DNA of 41,892 nt from Deltaproteobacteria bacterium (GTDB lineage: Bacteria; Desulfobacterota; GWC2-55-46): assembly GCA_016235365.1 (NCBI GenBank), contig JACRLF010000023.1, forward strand, positions 1 to 41,892, in the 5' to 3' direction. The stretch's first letter is position 1, and each line of letters starts with the position of its first letter. Positions 27,390 to 37,200 of this stretch are shown here, one piece after another. Under the pieces are notes generated by a model, which was not told the DNA's origin, did no database searches, and was given only the letters and a program-made list of their open reading frames with translations. The translations under genes and the position numbers were made by a program.

Positions 27390-28676
27390 TCATGCCTTCC
27401 CGTATTTCCTCTCTATCCGGATGCCGATGGACTTGAGAAATTCGTTCGGGAGTTCCCCTCCGGCGAAGATGTAGACGAAGTCGTTGTCAAGGTCCACGGC
27501 CCCCTGCGGCGCGGCAAGCCTCACCTTCTTATCGAGTATCTCCGTGACGTTGGAATTGTATATGACCTTTACGGAGCCGTTGGCGACGGCCCCGTCAAGG
27601 CGCGCCCTGTTCGCCGGCTTTATCCTTGCGAACGCCTCACCCCTGTACGAAAGCGTTACGCGGTTGCCGTTGCCGGACAGGGCGATTGCGGCCTCCACGG
27701 CGCTGTCCCCTCCCCCTACGACGAGGATATGTTCGTTTGAGTGCTGATCCGGGTCGAGGAGCCTGTACGCCACCTTTGGGAGGTCTTCGCCCGGCACCCC
27801 GAGCTTGCGCGGGGTGCCTCGCCTGCCGACGGCCAATACCACGCACCTGGACATGTATTGCCCGGCCGAGGTGGTGACGCTCAGAGCCCCGTCGGCCTGG
27901 CTTATGCCGGTCAGCTTCTCGCCCGTCCTTATCTTTAGATCGGTCTTCTTCACGATGTCCATCCAGAGGTCGAGGAGCGCCTCCTTGCTCGTCTCCTTTA
28001 GCTTCACCTTCCCGTACATGGGGATATCTACCGGAGAGGTCATCACTATCTTGCGGCGCGGGTACTGGAGCACAGTGCCGCCGATGTCGTTCTGCTCGAT
28101 AGTGAGGAAATTAAGCCCGTGCTCGATCGCGGCAAGGGACGCCCCGAGGCCGGCCGGGCCTGCGCCGGCTATCACGACGTCATAGGCCTGCCTGTCCCTG
28201 CGCCCCTCCTTTATACGCTCCGCGATGTATTCGACGGCCTCAACGCCCTGCGTTATGGCGTTTTTTATAAGGCCCATGCCGCCGAGCTCGCCCACGATAA
28301 ATACGCCTTTTACGTTCGTCTCGAACTCCGGGGTCAGGAACGGGATGTCCACCCCCCTCGTCTCGGTGCCGAAGACCAGCGTTATGGCGCCCACCGGGCA
28401 GGCCGCGGCGCACGCGCCGTGTCCGATGCACTGCGAGGCGTTGATAAGCCTGCCCTTGCCGCCGGAGAGGCCCAGGATGTCCTTTTCAGGGCAGGCCTTC
28501 ACGCACGCGCCGCTGCCGATGCATTTGGCGGGGTCGATGTACGGATGTACCGAGAACGGTTCGTGGCTACCTGTCTCCTTCGCCTTTACTATCTTTTTCT
28601 CCACCCTGCCGGACCTGCGCTGGTTGATAAGCAGATATATCAGGACGGCCGCCACCGGCATCAGGATGGATATCAA
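27390..28676 (-). CDS. Membrane-anchored FAD/NAD(P)-dependent oxidoreductase with two 4Fe-4S motifs
   Basis: CIGSGACVKACPEKDI, CIGHGACAAACPVGAI; YDVVIAGAGPAGLGASLAAIE; LVVGGGDSAVEAAIALS; N-terminal TM. Confidence 0.88.
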   Translation of the reverse strand: MISILMPVAAVLIYLLINQRRSGRVEKKIVKAKETGSHEPFSVHPYIDPAKCIGSGACVKACPEKDILGLSGGKGRLINASQCIGHGACAAACPVGAITLVFGTETRGVDIPFLTPEFETNVKGVFIVGELGGMGLIKNAITQGVEAVEYIAERIKEGRRDRQAYDVVIAGAGPAGLGASLAAIEHGLNFLTIEQNDIGGTVLQYPRRKIVMTSPVDIPMYGKVKLKETSKEALLDLWMDIVKKTDLKIRTGEKLTGISQADGALSVTTSAGQYMSRCVVLAVGRRGTPRKLGVPGEDLPKVAYRLLDPDQHSNEHILVVGGGDSAVEAAIALSGNGNRVTLSYRGEAFARIKPANRARLDGAVANGSVKVIYNSNVTEILDKKVRLAAPQGAVDLDNDFVYIFAGGELPNEFLKSIGIRIERKYGKA

Positions 28677-28750
28677 GAGTGTCAGAATGACCTCACCCCC
28701 GTCTCTTTGCCTTGTACGCCTTGAGCGGGTGTCAACGCATCAGCATCGAG

Positions 28751-28858
28751 GTTCTTAAGCCGCGCTTAATCTTCGACATCTAAGGAAGTATCTATTTCTA
28801 TCCGCTCGCTTGACCCCAGCCCCAAGCTGCGGGGAATGCGCTCGCCATGCATATTCAT
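28751..28858 (-). repeat. R1 copy
   Basis: taagccgcgcttaatcttcgacatctaaggaagtatctatttctatccgctcgcttgacc...gcgctcgccatgcatattca. Confidence 0.85.
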
Positions 28859-29179
28859 GGCTTGCAAAACTTGCTAATGGGGATTATTCCAGAAGGAACC
28901 GCTAAAATAATTATATGACACAGTATGATACAAAATACCAGTAACATAAATCACATATCGTCCGTAGATGCTTGCGGGCGGGTCCCCTGCGGCTCGGGTT
29001 AAGGGATATGGCTGGTAGACGGGGATGAGGGGCCTGGGGAGGTTTTCAACCTCCCCAGGCGTCTTGCGGGCGTAAGAGGGGATGATATTCTTTAAATAAA
29101 AGGCAGGGTACCTTCAGACTGGCGGCGGTTGTTCCGTTATTGCCGCGGTTTTTGGGAGGGAACGAACCGGAATAGACCC

Positions 29180-29216
29180 TCTCCGGCTTAAAACTCCAGG
29201 GTTTTCGGAATGTTAA
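29180..29216. repeat. R3-like degenerate copy
   Basis: tccggcttaaaactccagggttttcggaatgttaaa. Confidence 0.45.
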
Positions 29217-29547
29217 AGCAAGGCCTCCATATATAATATAAGCATTTAGAGCATAACGTTCTAAGATATTTAGCATTATACAGCCCCAACATTAAAATAT
29301 GATTATAAAATATCACAAATAGAACTAAATGTCAAATATTTGATGCGCTAAAATAGAAATTTTTTGATTTTTTTAAAAAAAATCTCAAGACTTACGATGA
29401 TAAGCCCCGCTCAGGGCTTTAAACACCGGGGGAATCCGCTTTCTTCCCACGCTGAAAACTGCGCTCAATTATAGGGGTTGATCTTTGGTATGGGAGGGTA
29501 AGTTACAGAAGTTACAAATAGAGGGATGTCTCTTCTTAAAAATATGG

Positions 29548-30924
29548 TTACAGTTCCGGGGTGAGTACCTCGGTTACCGATGTGATGCGGTCTTTAAGCG
29601 GGCCTTCCCTGGACCTCTTGCCGAGTTCAAGACTCGATACCACAACCCTGTTCAAGGACTTGAATCTCTTCCCGTCCCAATAGCCAGATACCTGGTGTAT
29701 CACATATTGTCTGCCTGACAGAGACCCGATATGGAGCATGACGTGCCTTTTGAGCGTAACGAGCGTTATCCCCGGGGTTGCCGTCTTCAATGCGGCTACC
29801 AGAACCCCCTTCGAATGCGCACCGTCAAGCCGCGCCATGACGTTGCCGGAGTCGCCCTGGTCTCTTGAATTCCTCGGCAGCTTTATCCCGAAAGGCAGAA
29901 ATACGTCCTTTATGAACTCCGAGCAGTCGCGCCTGCCGCCCTTGCCTCCCCAGCCATACCCCTCCCCTATCATCCTGAACGCCTGCCTGATGACGTTACC
30001 CCTGGTATACGGCAGATATCCGGGATGGACGGAGCCGCGCCTCCTTATATATGCCTCTGTCCAGACCAGTTCCCCCTTAGGCCCCCTCTGAGGGAAGCGT
30101 ACGGCCCAGGGACCGACGCTTTCTTCTCCGTTACCCCCGCTCAGATAGAGGACGGTGCCCATATCGACCGTCCCGACCGGGGTCTTAAGCGCCCTGTCTC
30201 CATAGACCCTGACAAGGCTTCCTGTAACCGTCAGGAACGGTTCCCTGGAGGGGGGCGTTACGTCCTCTCTGGTCCCGAATGCCACCTTATCGATCCTTAT
30301 CCAGCCCCTTACCGTGGGCGTCTGAAAAAAGCCCCACCTCTTGTCGACGCTTGTATGGAGGAGCGCCACCGGCTCGGTAGGGAAGACTGAAGAATACTGG
30401 AGCGTGTCAAACCCGCTTCTTCCGGGCCTTTTGAGGACAGCCTCATCCGTTGGGAGCGCCCTCACGTCGGCCTCGGCCGCCACAACGCCGAACCTGACCC
30501 GGTTATATTCCTCCACCCCATCGAGGTCCAGATTTACGGCAAGCCCCTCAAAAAAACGTTCTTTTATCCTGCGGCCTTTGGAGTCGTACCTTTTAACGGC
30601 AATATCCACGGGGACGGTGTCGTAGAGAAGCCAGCCGCGAAGCTCATCGCCGGAAACGCCTTCCGGCATGCGCCAGACTTCCGCCATCTGGCCGCTCTTT
30701 TTGAGCGTATCCCTGTTGAGCTCTTCTATCTCCTGACGGGAAAGGAGCACTCTGTCCGGAGACTCAAGCCTTGATATCCAGTATGAAGCGCCCTCCATAT
30801 TATGGTTGGAACGCGCAGCGGAAAGCGAGGGGTAGATGACGATAAGAAGGAGTACGAGCGGGGCTGAAACTGCTGTATATAATGTCCTCATTGGAAAACC
30901 CTGGCAACGGCCCGACTTGACCAT
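29548..30924 (-). CDS. SH3 + NlpC/P60 cell-wall hydrolase-like protein
   Basis: GYGWGGKGGRRDCSEFIKDVFLPFGIKLPRNSRDQGDSG...HVMLHIGSLSGRQYVIHQVSGYW; Cys/His catalytic pattern. Confidence 0.88.
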   Translation of the reverse strand: MVKSGRCQGFPMRTLYTAVSAPLVLLLIVIYPSLSAARSNHNMEGASYWISRLESPDRVLLSRQEIEELNRDTLKKSGQMAEVWRMPEGVSGDELRGWLLYDTVPVDIAVKRYDSKGRRIKERFFEGLAVNLDLDGVEEYNRVRFGVVAAEADVRALPTDEAVLKRPGRSGFDTLQYSSVFPTEPVALLHTSVDKRWGFFQTPTVRGWIRIDKVAFGTREDVTPPSREPFLTVTGSLVRVYGDRALKTPVGTVDMGTVLYLSGGNGEESVGPWAVRFPQRGPKGELVWTEAYIRRRGSVHPGYLPYTRGNVIRQAFRMIGEGYGWGGKGGRRDCSEFIKDVFLPFGIKLPRNSRDQGDSGNVMARLDGAHSKGVLVAALKTATPGITLVTLKRHVMLHIGSLSGRQYVIHQVSGYWDGKRFKSLNRVVVSSLELGKRSREGPLKDRITSVTEVLTPEL

Positions 30925-31020
30925 TATTTATCATTATACCGCTTTATCAACGGTCTTGCAACCTGAATCGACGTTAGGGGCGGGCCCAGCGGCCCTAACG
31001 GTTGCGGGAAAACTCAAAAA

Positions 31021-31210
31021 TACATTCAGGCTGCTCAAAAAGCTCCCGACCCACGCCACTTGGCGTGGGTGCCCCGAAGGAGTCGAGAAAGTGAGGCAGG
31101 GCTCCCATTGCGTCTTTACAATTGCAATGGGAAGGCGTACTTGTCTCGTACGCCGCAGTGACGAACGACGATGACGACACCGCAGATGGGGCTTTTTCAG
31201 CAGCCTGAAT
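31021..31210 (-). repeat. R2 copy
   Basis: ttcaggctgctcaaaaagctcccgacccacgccacttggcgtggg...ggggctttttcagcagcctgaa. Confidence 0.85.
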
Positions 31211-32211
31211 CATCTTGCCGGAAGAACGGCCATGGCGCGCGGGTTTCTCCAGAACTCTATCCTGTCGACCTCCTTTAAAGAACCTGTGTCGATAACCGAG
31301 ATGGACCCGTCCGTGGCCCCGCCGCTGTGATTGTTCACGAACAGGTACTTGCCGTCCGGCGAAAGCGCCGATGAGGTCGGTTCCGTCCCTATGGGTATCT
31401 CCTTAATCAAGGCCCTTTTCTCAAGGTCCATGACCGAGAGGGTATTGGACAGGGCGTTGGTGACGTAGGCGCGCCCGCCGTCATGCGAAAGGGTGATGTA
31501 GTTGGGTGTATTGCCCGCGGGGATGCTCCCCACGATTTCGCCGGAGGCGATATCCAGGACCGAGACCCTATCGCGGTTGGTGCACAGATACGCGAAGCGG
31601 CTTTTGCGGGGCATCATTATGGCCATCGCGCCGCGCGCATGGATGATGCGCACCCGCTCCATTTTTTCAAGGTCTATGACGGATATCTCATCGTCGTATA
31701 TCGAGGTGATGTACGCGTAAGCGCTGTCATCGGTTATGGCCACCCCGGATGCCCCGCGGCCCTCGGCCGGGCTTCCGACTACGACGTTCGTGGAAGGGTC
31801 TATAACGGTAGACTTTTCATCCTGGTTGTTGGCGACCACCAGGTACCTTCCGTCGGGGGTGAAATTCATGAAATTGGGATGGACCCCGGTCTTTATCCTC
31901 GCGGTGACTTTGCCTGATTTCACGTCAATGACCGCTATCTCGTCGAGCCCGCGGTTGCTCACGTACAGGCGCAACTTGTCAGGGGACGGGATGACCTCGG
32001 CGGGGTTCGAGCCGAAGCCCATCACTATCCTGCCCACCTCCTTATGCGTGGCGCTGTCGAGGATGGTGACGTCGCCGTCAGAGAACCGGGCCACGTAGAG
32101 GTGATATCCCGCAGGGCCGGCCGCAAGGGCCGGGGCCCGCAGGAGGCAGAGGAGCGCCATGACGGCGTAAAAGGCAAGATTGGTGAAAATGGTTCTCAAT
32201 TGTCGTTGCAT
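31210..32211 (-). CDS. YVTN-type beta-propeller protein, secreted
   Basis: Signal peptide after MQRQLRTIFTNLAFYAVMALLCLLRAPALA; repeats such as YVSNRGLDEIAVIDVKSGKVTARIKTGVHPNFMNFTPDGRYLVVAN. Confidence 0.88.
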   Translation of the reverse strand: MQRQLRTIFTNLAFYAVMALLCLLRAPALAAGPAGYHLYVARFSDGDVTILDSATHKEVGRIVMGFGSNPAEVIPSPDKLRLYVSNRGLDEIAVIDVKSGKVTARIKTGVHPNFMNFTPDGRYLVVANNQDEKSTVIDPSTNVVVGSPAEGRGASGVAITDDSAYAYITSIYDDEISVIDLEKMERVRIIHARGAMAIMMPRKSRFAYLCTNRDRVSVLDIASGEIVGSIPAGNTPNYITLSHDGGRAYVTNALSNTLSVMDLEKRALIKEIPIGTEPTSSALSPDGKYLFVNNHSGGATDGSISVIDTGSLKEVDRIEFWRNPRAMAVLPAR

Positions 32212-34310
32212 GTGTCGGTTGTCCCGTTGGTGATGGCATGGGTGCAGTTGTAGGTGTAGATCATGCTCACCCCGTGGCAGTAGAGGTTGCAATTCATGTT
32301 CCCTCCCGAGTAGAACCACGCGGGCTTTGCGTAGCCGTTCGCTGTGACCACGTTCGGGGCGAAGTTTATCAGGTGCGAGTCCCCGTCCGGGGGCTGACTG
32401 CCCCCGCCGATATAGTCGGTGTTGGTGGCCTGTACGTTGCTGTGGACGTTATAATGGCAGACCATGCAGGCCTCGTATGTCTGCGCCCACATCATGCCGC
32501 CCCCAACGCCGTTTAAATGAAAGGCGTGGAGGTTGCTCGGCCCCATCCCCATACCACCGCCATTGAAAAAGTTCGTGTTGTCGTTGTTGCCGTAGAAGGT
32601 GTTCCAGTCGTGGCAGTTGAAGCAGAGCTTGAACCTGTTCTGGAACTCGGTAGTGCTCGAAGGCGCGTTAAACGACCTGCTCGTGGTAGGCAGAGTGCCG
32701 GTGAAGTAGTAGTCCCTCAATATGGACCTGTCGCCGTTGTCCGAGACCCCGGAATAAAAGGTCAACGCGGGGGTCGCTATCTGAGAACCGTGCGGGCCGA
32801 CGGGGCTCGTCCCCGTGTAATTCGACGACACGTCGGTCGTCCTCAGGTTCGACTCGGTAATCGGGCCGCTCACACCGCCCGCGGCGTTGTTATTGTGGCA
32901 GTCCGTGCACATGATCGTAAGGTTCTGCAATGAGGTCTTGGCAACAGCCGCGCTCGAACAGTTCAGCCCGAAGGCCGCCTGCAGCTGCATGCAGATCGCA
33001 AGAGTCGTGTTCTTCCCCGGGGAGGCAACGGGGTGGTACGCGCTGTTGAACGCCTGCGGCGGGCCGTAAGTCGCGTCAGTGCCGTTCGGGTCGAACTCCA
33101 GCCTCTTGTTGCTCCTGCCGTCCGGACGGCTCGTCGTCTGCGTGGGATAGACGTTGCCGTTGAAGACCTGGTTCCACGTGTTGCCGTGGCACCTGAAGCA
33201 GACCTCGTATATATACGGTTGCCTGTCCCCGGTCGCCGGGTTGCGGGCTGTCCCGCCTATATCCACGTACCTCATCCCCTTGACCCTGCCCCCGTCACCG
33301 TCGCCCTTGACCCCGGTCGGGGCCTTCACCGCATGCGGGTTGTGGCAGTCGTAACACTCCACGTGCTTCACCGTCACCTCGGTGTTCTCAGAGGCCGTGT
33401 GCCTGCCCGCGAGCGTCGTGTCATTCACCGGGTGGCCGCTCCCCCCGGAAAGAGTCCTCTTGTTTATCTCGGTCTTGATGTCCCTCGTGGACGGCCCGTT
33501 GCTGTCGTGGCAGTTGAAGCACAGAGCCTCCTCCCACGCTATCAACTGCCGCGGGATGACGTAGTCTACGCTCACACCTACGTTGTTCGCGGAAAGGTGC
33601 ATGTTCGTAGGCGTGGTCGGCACCGCGCTCGTATCAAACTCCTGACCGGGCGTCTCCTTTATCCCGTGAGGGGTGTGGCAGTTCAGGCAACTGCCCAGGT
33701 TGCCCGCGGGCAGCCCGGAGCGGTCCTTCCTCGGCCCGATGTTTACAGGGTCGCAGGTAGTGCCGGGCCAGTACAAACTGCCCGCTGGAGGGCTATAGTG
33801 GCTCGATGCCTGGAAAACGGTCTTGCCCTGGTAAAATCCCCAGTACCCGTAGCCCGCAGGCTTGCCGTTGAGCGTCATGCTCTCGTGGCAGTACCAGCAG
33901 AGGTTGGCGTAGTTCGTCGTGGTGCCGTACTCCTTCATCAGAAGGTACGGGTCGGGCCCGGCGTCAGCCCCGCTGTTAGGCGGCGCCTCGCTCCCCCCGA
34001 AGCTCGCGTGCGGCTCGTGGCACTGCGTGCACTCCCCGCCCTTGTACTTGCCCGCCTCAGTGTTCAGGTTGTGGTAGTAGCTCCCGTAATCCGGGTTCAC
34101 GGACCTGTCAACACCGGGGCCGTTCCCGGCGTCGTATGGGGTAACCCCGTCGGTAGTGCCACCGCCATGCTTGACGTTAGGGAAGGCGTTGCCAGTGGCA
34201 AAGGCGTTCCTTATAGACCTTGAAAATAAACCCAAGCCGGCCAGAACAATGGTCGTGGCGAGTATGATTGACTTTGTCTTGTTGTCCATCGGTGGGTTAT
34301 TTTTTATCAT
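32196..34310 (-). CDS. Multiheme c-type cytochrome (9 CXXCH plus CNLYCH)
   Basis: CTQCH, CWYCH, CLNCH, CFNCH, CYDCH, CFRCH, CTDCH, CFNCH, CMVCH; N-terminal signal/anchor segment. Confidence 0.88.
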   Translation of the reverse strand: MIKNNPPMDNKTKSIILATTIVLAGLGLFSRSIRNAFATGNAFPNVKHGGGTTDGVTPYDAGNGPGVDRSVNPDYGSYYHNLNTEAGKYKGGECTQCHEPHASFGGSEAPPNSGADAGPDPYLLMKEYGTTTNYANLCWYCHESMTLNGKPAGYGYWGFYQGKTVFQASSHYSPPAGSLYWPGTTCDPVNIGPRKDRSGLPAGNLGSCLNCHTPHGIKETPGQEFDTSAVPTTPTNMHLSANNVGVSVDYVIPRQLIAWEEALCFNCHDSNGPSTRDIKTEINKRTLSGGSGHPVNDTTLAGRHTASENTEVTVKHVECYDCHNPHAVKAPTGVKGDGDGGRVKGMRYVDIGGTARNPATGDRQPYIYEVCFRCHGNTWNQVFNGNVYPTQTTSRPDGRSNKRLEFDPNGTDATYGPPQAFNSAYHPVASPGKNTTLAICMQLQAAFGLNCSSAAVAKTSLQNLTIMCTDCHNNNAAGGVSGPITESNLRTTDVSSNYTGTSPVGPHGSQIATPALTFYSGVSDNGDRSILRDYYFTGTLPTTSRSFNAPSSTTEFQNRFKLCFNCHDWNTFYGNNDNTNFFNGGGMGMGPSNLHAFHLNGVGGGMMWAQTYEACMVCHYNVHSNVQATNTDYIGGGSQPPDGDSHLINFAPNVVTANGYAKPAWFYSGGNMNCNLYCHGVSMIYTYNCTHAITNGTTDTCNDN

Positions 34311-34424
34311 ACAACATACATGCTGTCAATCCATTGTAACAGAATGCGGAAAAAATCCGTGCATGGATTGCCTGGCAGGTTGTTTTTTCCCTCAACATGC
34401 TAAAACATATGATAATATTATGAG

Positions 34425-34875
34425 GCGATGGACAGAAACGGTTCATACCAGCTTGCCGGAAAAAGGTATCTTCGCGAAGATACTCTATTCTTACGGGCTG
34501 GACCCAGTAACGCTTCTGGCGCTCAGGTTCATGATAGCCATGCCGCTCTTCTGGGCGGCGCTCATATACTTTCCATCCGAGAGGGTCTGCCTGAGGGACT
34601 TCATAACCCTGGTCTTGAGCGGCGTGATAGGGTTTTACGCGGCGGCGCTTGCGGATTTTTACGGGCTGCTCTACATAGACGCTTCGCTTGAGAGGATAAT
34701 ACTCTACACGTACCCGGCCCTGGTGGTGGTCCTTGCCGCAGTCTTTTTCAAGGAGAGCCTCGGCAAAAGTAAGATAATATCGATCGCTCTCACTTACGCG
34801 GGGCTCGCCCTGGCCCTGAACATGCATAGCGAGCGCATTCCCCTCAGCTTGCTGCGGGGTCAAGCGAGCGAATAG
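34425..34875 (+). pseudogene. EamA/DMT-family transporter fragment truncated by repeat R1
   Basis: KGIFAKILYSYGLDPVTLLALRFMIAMPLFWAALIYFPSERVCLRDFITLVLSGVIGFYAAALADFYGLLYIDASLERIILYTYPALVVVLAAVFFKE...ALAL then repeat-encoded NMHSERIPLSLLRGQASE-stop. Confidence 0.75.
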
Positions 34876-34934
34876 AAATAAATACTTCCTTATATGTCGA
34901 AGATTCCCCGCGGCTTGCCGCGGGGAGCTTCAAC
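34817..34934 (+). repeat. R1 copy inside the EamA gene
   Basis: tgaacatgcatagcgagcgcattcccctcagcttgctgcggggtcaagcgagcgaat...ccccgcggcttgccgcggggagcttcaac. Confidence 0.92.
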
Positions 34935-34977
34935 GTCTTTAGCGGCGGGCTGAGGGCGAACATGACGCGGGGCCGTC

Positions 34978-35365
34978 TTATCCATCCCGTTCACATCCCT
35001 GGCCGGCCTCGAAAACAAATCTGGCGAATTCCTTGTCCGTGCCGCCTATGTGGCGCGCGAACCACTCAGTAATCCTCCTCTGAAAATCCGCTACCGGCGC
35101 GGTGGAGGCCGAAACCTTGAGGTCGGACTTGAGCCTGCTGATATCCTCCATAAAGTCGGCATGCTCCCTGATATGCACGCCTGCGCCGGGGAATTTATAC
35201 TTTTTCATCCTCCTCGAGGAATTTCAAGAGCCTGCCGGGTTCTTCCCCGCACGCCCCGCGGCCCATTGCGTCAAGGAAGCCGTTTACCCTTTTCAATAGC
35301 TCCCTGTGCTGCCTGTCCTGCCAATCAAGCCCGCTCTCGAATTTTTCACTCCATTCTATGGACAT
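34978..35365 (-). pseudogene. Hemerythrin pseudogene (deletion plus frameshift)
   Basis: Frame 1 MSIEWSEKFESGLDWQDRQHRELLKRVNGFLDAMGRGACGEEPGRLLKFLEE; frame 2 MKKYKFPGAGVHIREHADFMEDISRLKSD...WFARHIGGTDKEFARFVF; the HxxxE segment between them is absent. Confidence 0.8.
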
Positions 35366-35389
35366 CCCGGAACTCCTGCGCCGAACATC

Positions 35390-35513
35390 GGCTGCTGAAA
35401 AAGCCCCATCTGCGGTGTCGTCATCGTCGCTCGTCACTACGGCGTACAGAAAAAGTACACCTCGTTCCTCACTCCTCGACTCCTTGCATCTGAAGCTTTT
35501 TGAGCAGCCTGAA
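35390..35513 (+). repeat. R2 partial copy
   Basis: gctgctgaaaaagccccatctgcggtgtcgtcatcgtcgctcgtcac...gaagctttttgagcagcctgaa. Confidence 0.85.
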
Positions 35514-35517
35514 TGAG

Positions 35518-35562
35518 CACTCCCAGGCTTTAAAAACCACGGTGGTTTCAGAACGTCAAAAA
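35518..35562. repeat. R3 copy
   Basis: cactcccaggctttaaaaaccacggtggtttcagaacgtcaaaa. Confidence 0.65.
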
Positions 35563-36021
35563 ATGGAGTTTTTCATATTAACTGCGAAGACAACCGTCGA
35601 GACCCCCTTGCGGCAACAGGCGCTGGACGCGCCAAAGCCCTGACGCGATTTTCCCCCTTTGCTTAAGGGGGAATCCAGAAGCGTCCGCGCCGCTCCCTCA
35701 TCGTGTGGCGAGATCATCAAACAGAGTGGAACCGCGGGCAGTTTAACGTCATGCCCGGGACAGCGTAGGGCACCCCTCGCTACAGTGCGCCACCCTTCTC
35801 AACATGAACCTCTTCATCAACCATCACCCCTTTCCTGCTTTCTTTAGGAATGAACCTGCCCCAAGCTCAGGGGTATAAACCCTCCTGAAGCCTTATTAAT
35901 ATTTTATCATATTTTCCGCCGCCGTGGAGAACAAAATCGCACTCAGGACACTCCGCGGTGTGTGTATCGAAACACCGTCTTATCTTAGCGGGGGTCTTTC
36001 ATGGGGCGGCGCATCAAAAAC

Positions 36022-37200
36022 CTATGCGGGCAGGAACCTGCTGTCGATCCATCGCCTTAAAAGCTTCCAGGGCTTGGATTTGACCTTGCCGTAGACCCAG
36101 CCGTAAAACTCGGCGCTGGTCTCTTCCCCGCGTATGACGTTGTAGAACCTGCGCATTATCTCCGGGTCTTTCTCGATGATGCTGTACCAGAGCCTCTGAT
36201 GGTTATAGACGAGGCCGCTCAACTTTTCGGCGGCCTTGAACTCTGGGTATATTTCCTTCTCAAGCCACGCCTGGTAAGGGGCGAGATCGGCCGAGCCCGA
36301 CCTCCAGCGCTCTATTATCACGTCCGCCGCGGCGTGCGCGGTCCGTATGGCGTAATATATGCCCTCGCCTAAAAACGGGTCGACGAGGTGGCCGGTATCC
36401 CCCGTGAGCAGGACCCTGCCTTTAACCGACGGACCCGCGCCGTCATAGAACGTCGGCACCGTCCAGCCTAACCTGCGCTCCGCTTTAAGGCCCTCGAGCG
36501 CGAAGTGGCTCGATGCGAAGTCGTTGAATGTCTCTTTTATCCTTCCGCCGTTCTTTTCGGCGTCCCCCGCTATGCCGACGGACAGGAACCTCTCCTTTGG
36601 GAATATCCAGCCGTAGCCGTATGGGACGCTGCCGAAGTCTATGAAGAGCCTGCCGGTGAAATCCCTCTTGCCGCGGTCGTAAGGCACTTCAGCCGTGATG
36701 GATACGGCCGCCTTCTTAGGGTCGAGCTTGAAGTACTCCCTGCCCGTGAACCCGGAAGCCCCGTCCGCGCCGACTAAAAAAGAGCCGGTGTAGCTCTCGC
36801 CGTCCGCGCCCGTAACCGTCACGGAGCCGCCGTTATCCTTTATGCCCGCAACCCTGAACCCCTCGATTATCCGCACGCCGGCGTCCTTTGCCTTAGATAC
36901 CAGGTAATGGTCGAACCTGTCGCGCATGACGTTATATCCGACCACGCGGTCGGACATTATATCCATCTTCCTGCCGGACCTGTACGTGAAGGTTGCGCCG
37001 TATATCGAATCCTCCACGACGCTTTTAATGTCGAAATCGAGTATGCGCTCTATCTTGGTGGAGACGCACCCCCCGCAGGACTTGTAACGCGGGAACCGCG
37101 CCTTGTCGAGGGCGAGCACGTTGAGCCCGGCTGACGCGAGGACGCGGGCGGCGGTCGCCCCGGCCGGCCCGAGGCCGGCGACTATCGCGTCAAAACGCAT
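36022..37200 (-). CDS. Geranylgeranyl reductase-family FAD-dependent oxidoreductase
   Basis: MRFDAIVAGLGPAGATAARVLASAGLNVLALDKARFPRYKSCGGCVSTK; LTGDTGHLVDPFLGEGIYYAIRTAHAAADVI. Confidence 0.9.
   Translation of the reverse strand: MRFDAIVAGLGPAGATAARVLASAGLNVLALDKARFPRYKSCGGCVSTKIERILDFDIKSVVEDSIYGATFTYRSGRKMDIMSDRVVGYNVMRDRFDHYLVSKAKDAGVRIIEGFRVAGIKDNGGSVTVTGADGESYTGSFLVGADGASGFTGREYFKLDPKKAAVSITAEVPYDRGKRDFTGRLFIDFGSVPYGYGWIFPKERFLSVGIAGDAEKNGGRIKETFNDFASSHFALEGLKAERRLGWTVPTFYDGAGPSVKGRVLLTGDTGHLVDPFLGEGIYYAIRTAHAAADVIIERWRSGSADLAPYQAWLEKEIYPEFKAAEKLSGLVYNHQRLWYSIIEKDPEIMRRFYNVIRGEETSAEFYGWVYGKVKSKPWKLLRRWIDSRFLPA

Noticed and set aside
29032-29058. cctggggaggtt-ttc-aacctccccagg hairpin as a terminator
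   Set aside because: Strong stem but no U-tract and no adjacent gene to terminate; function unclear.
33033-34223. 396-aa plus-strand ORF (and similar long antisense ORFs at 3093-3920, 24155-24895, 26234-27010, 16269-16796)
   Set aside because: Antisense shadows of well-supported genes in high-GC DNA; low-complexity Val/Arg/Ala/Gly or Trp/His-rich translations with no recognisable domain.
35717-35770. T-box-like string acagagtggaaccgcgggca...tgcccgggacagcg
   Set aside because: Resembles the T-box core (TGGNACCGCG), but no convincing Stem I, no plus-strand gene downstream and no clear terminator; likely coincidence in a gene-poor interval.
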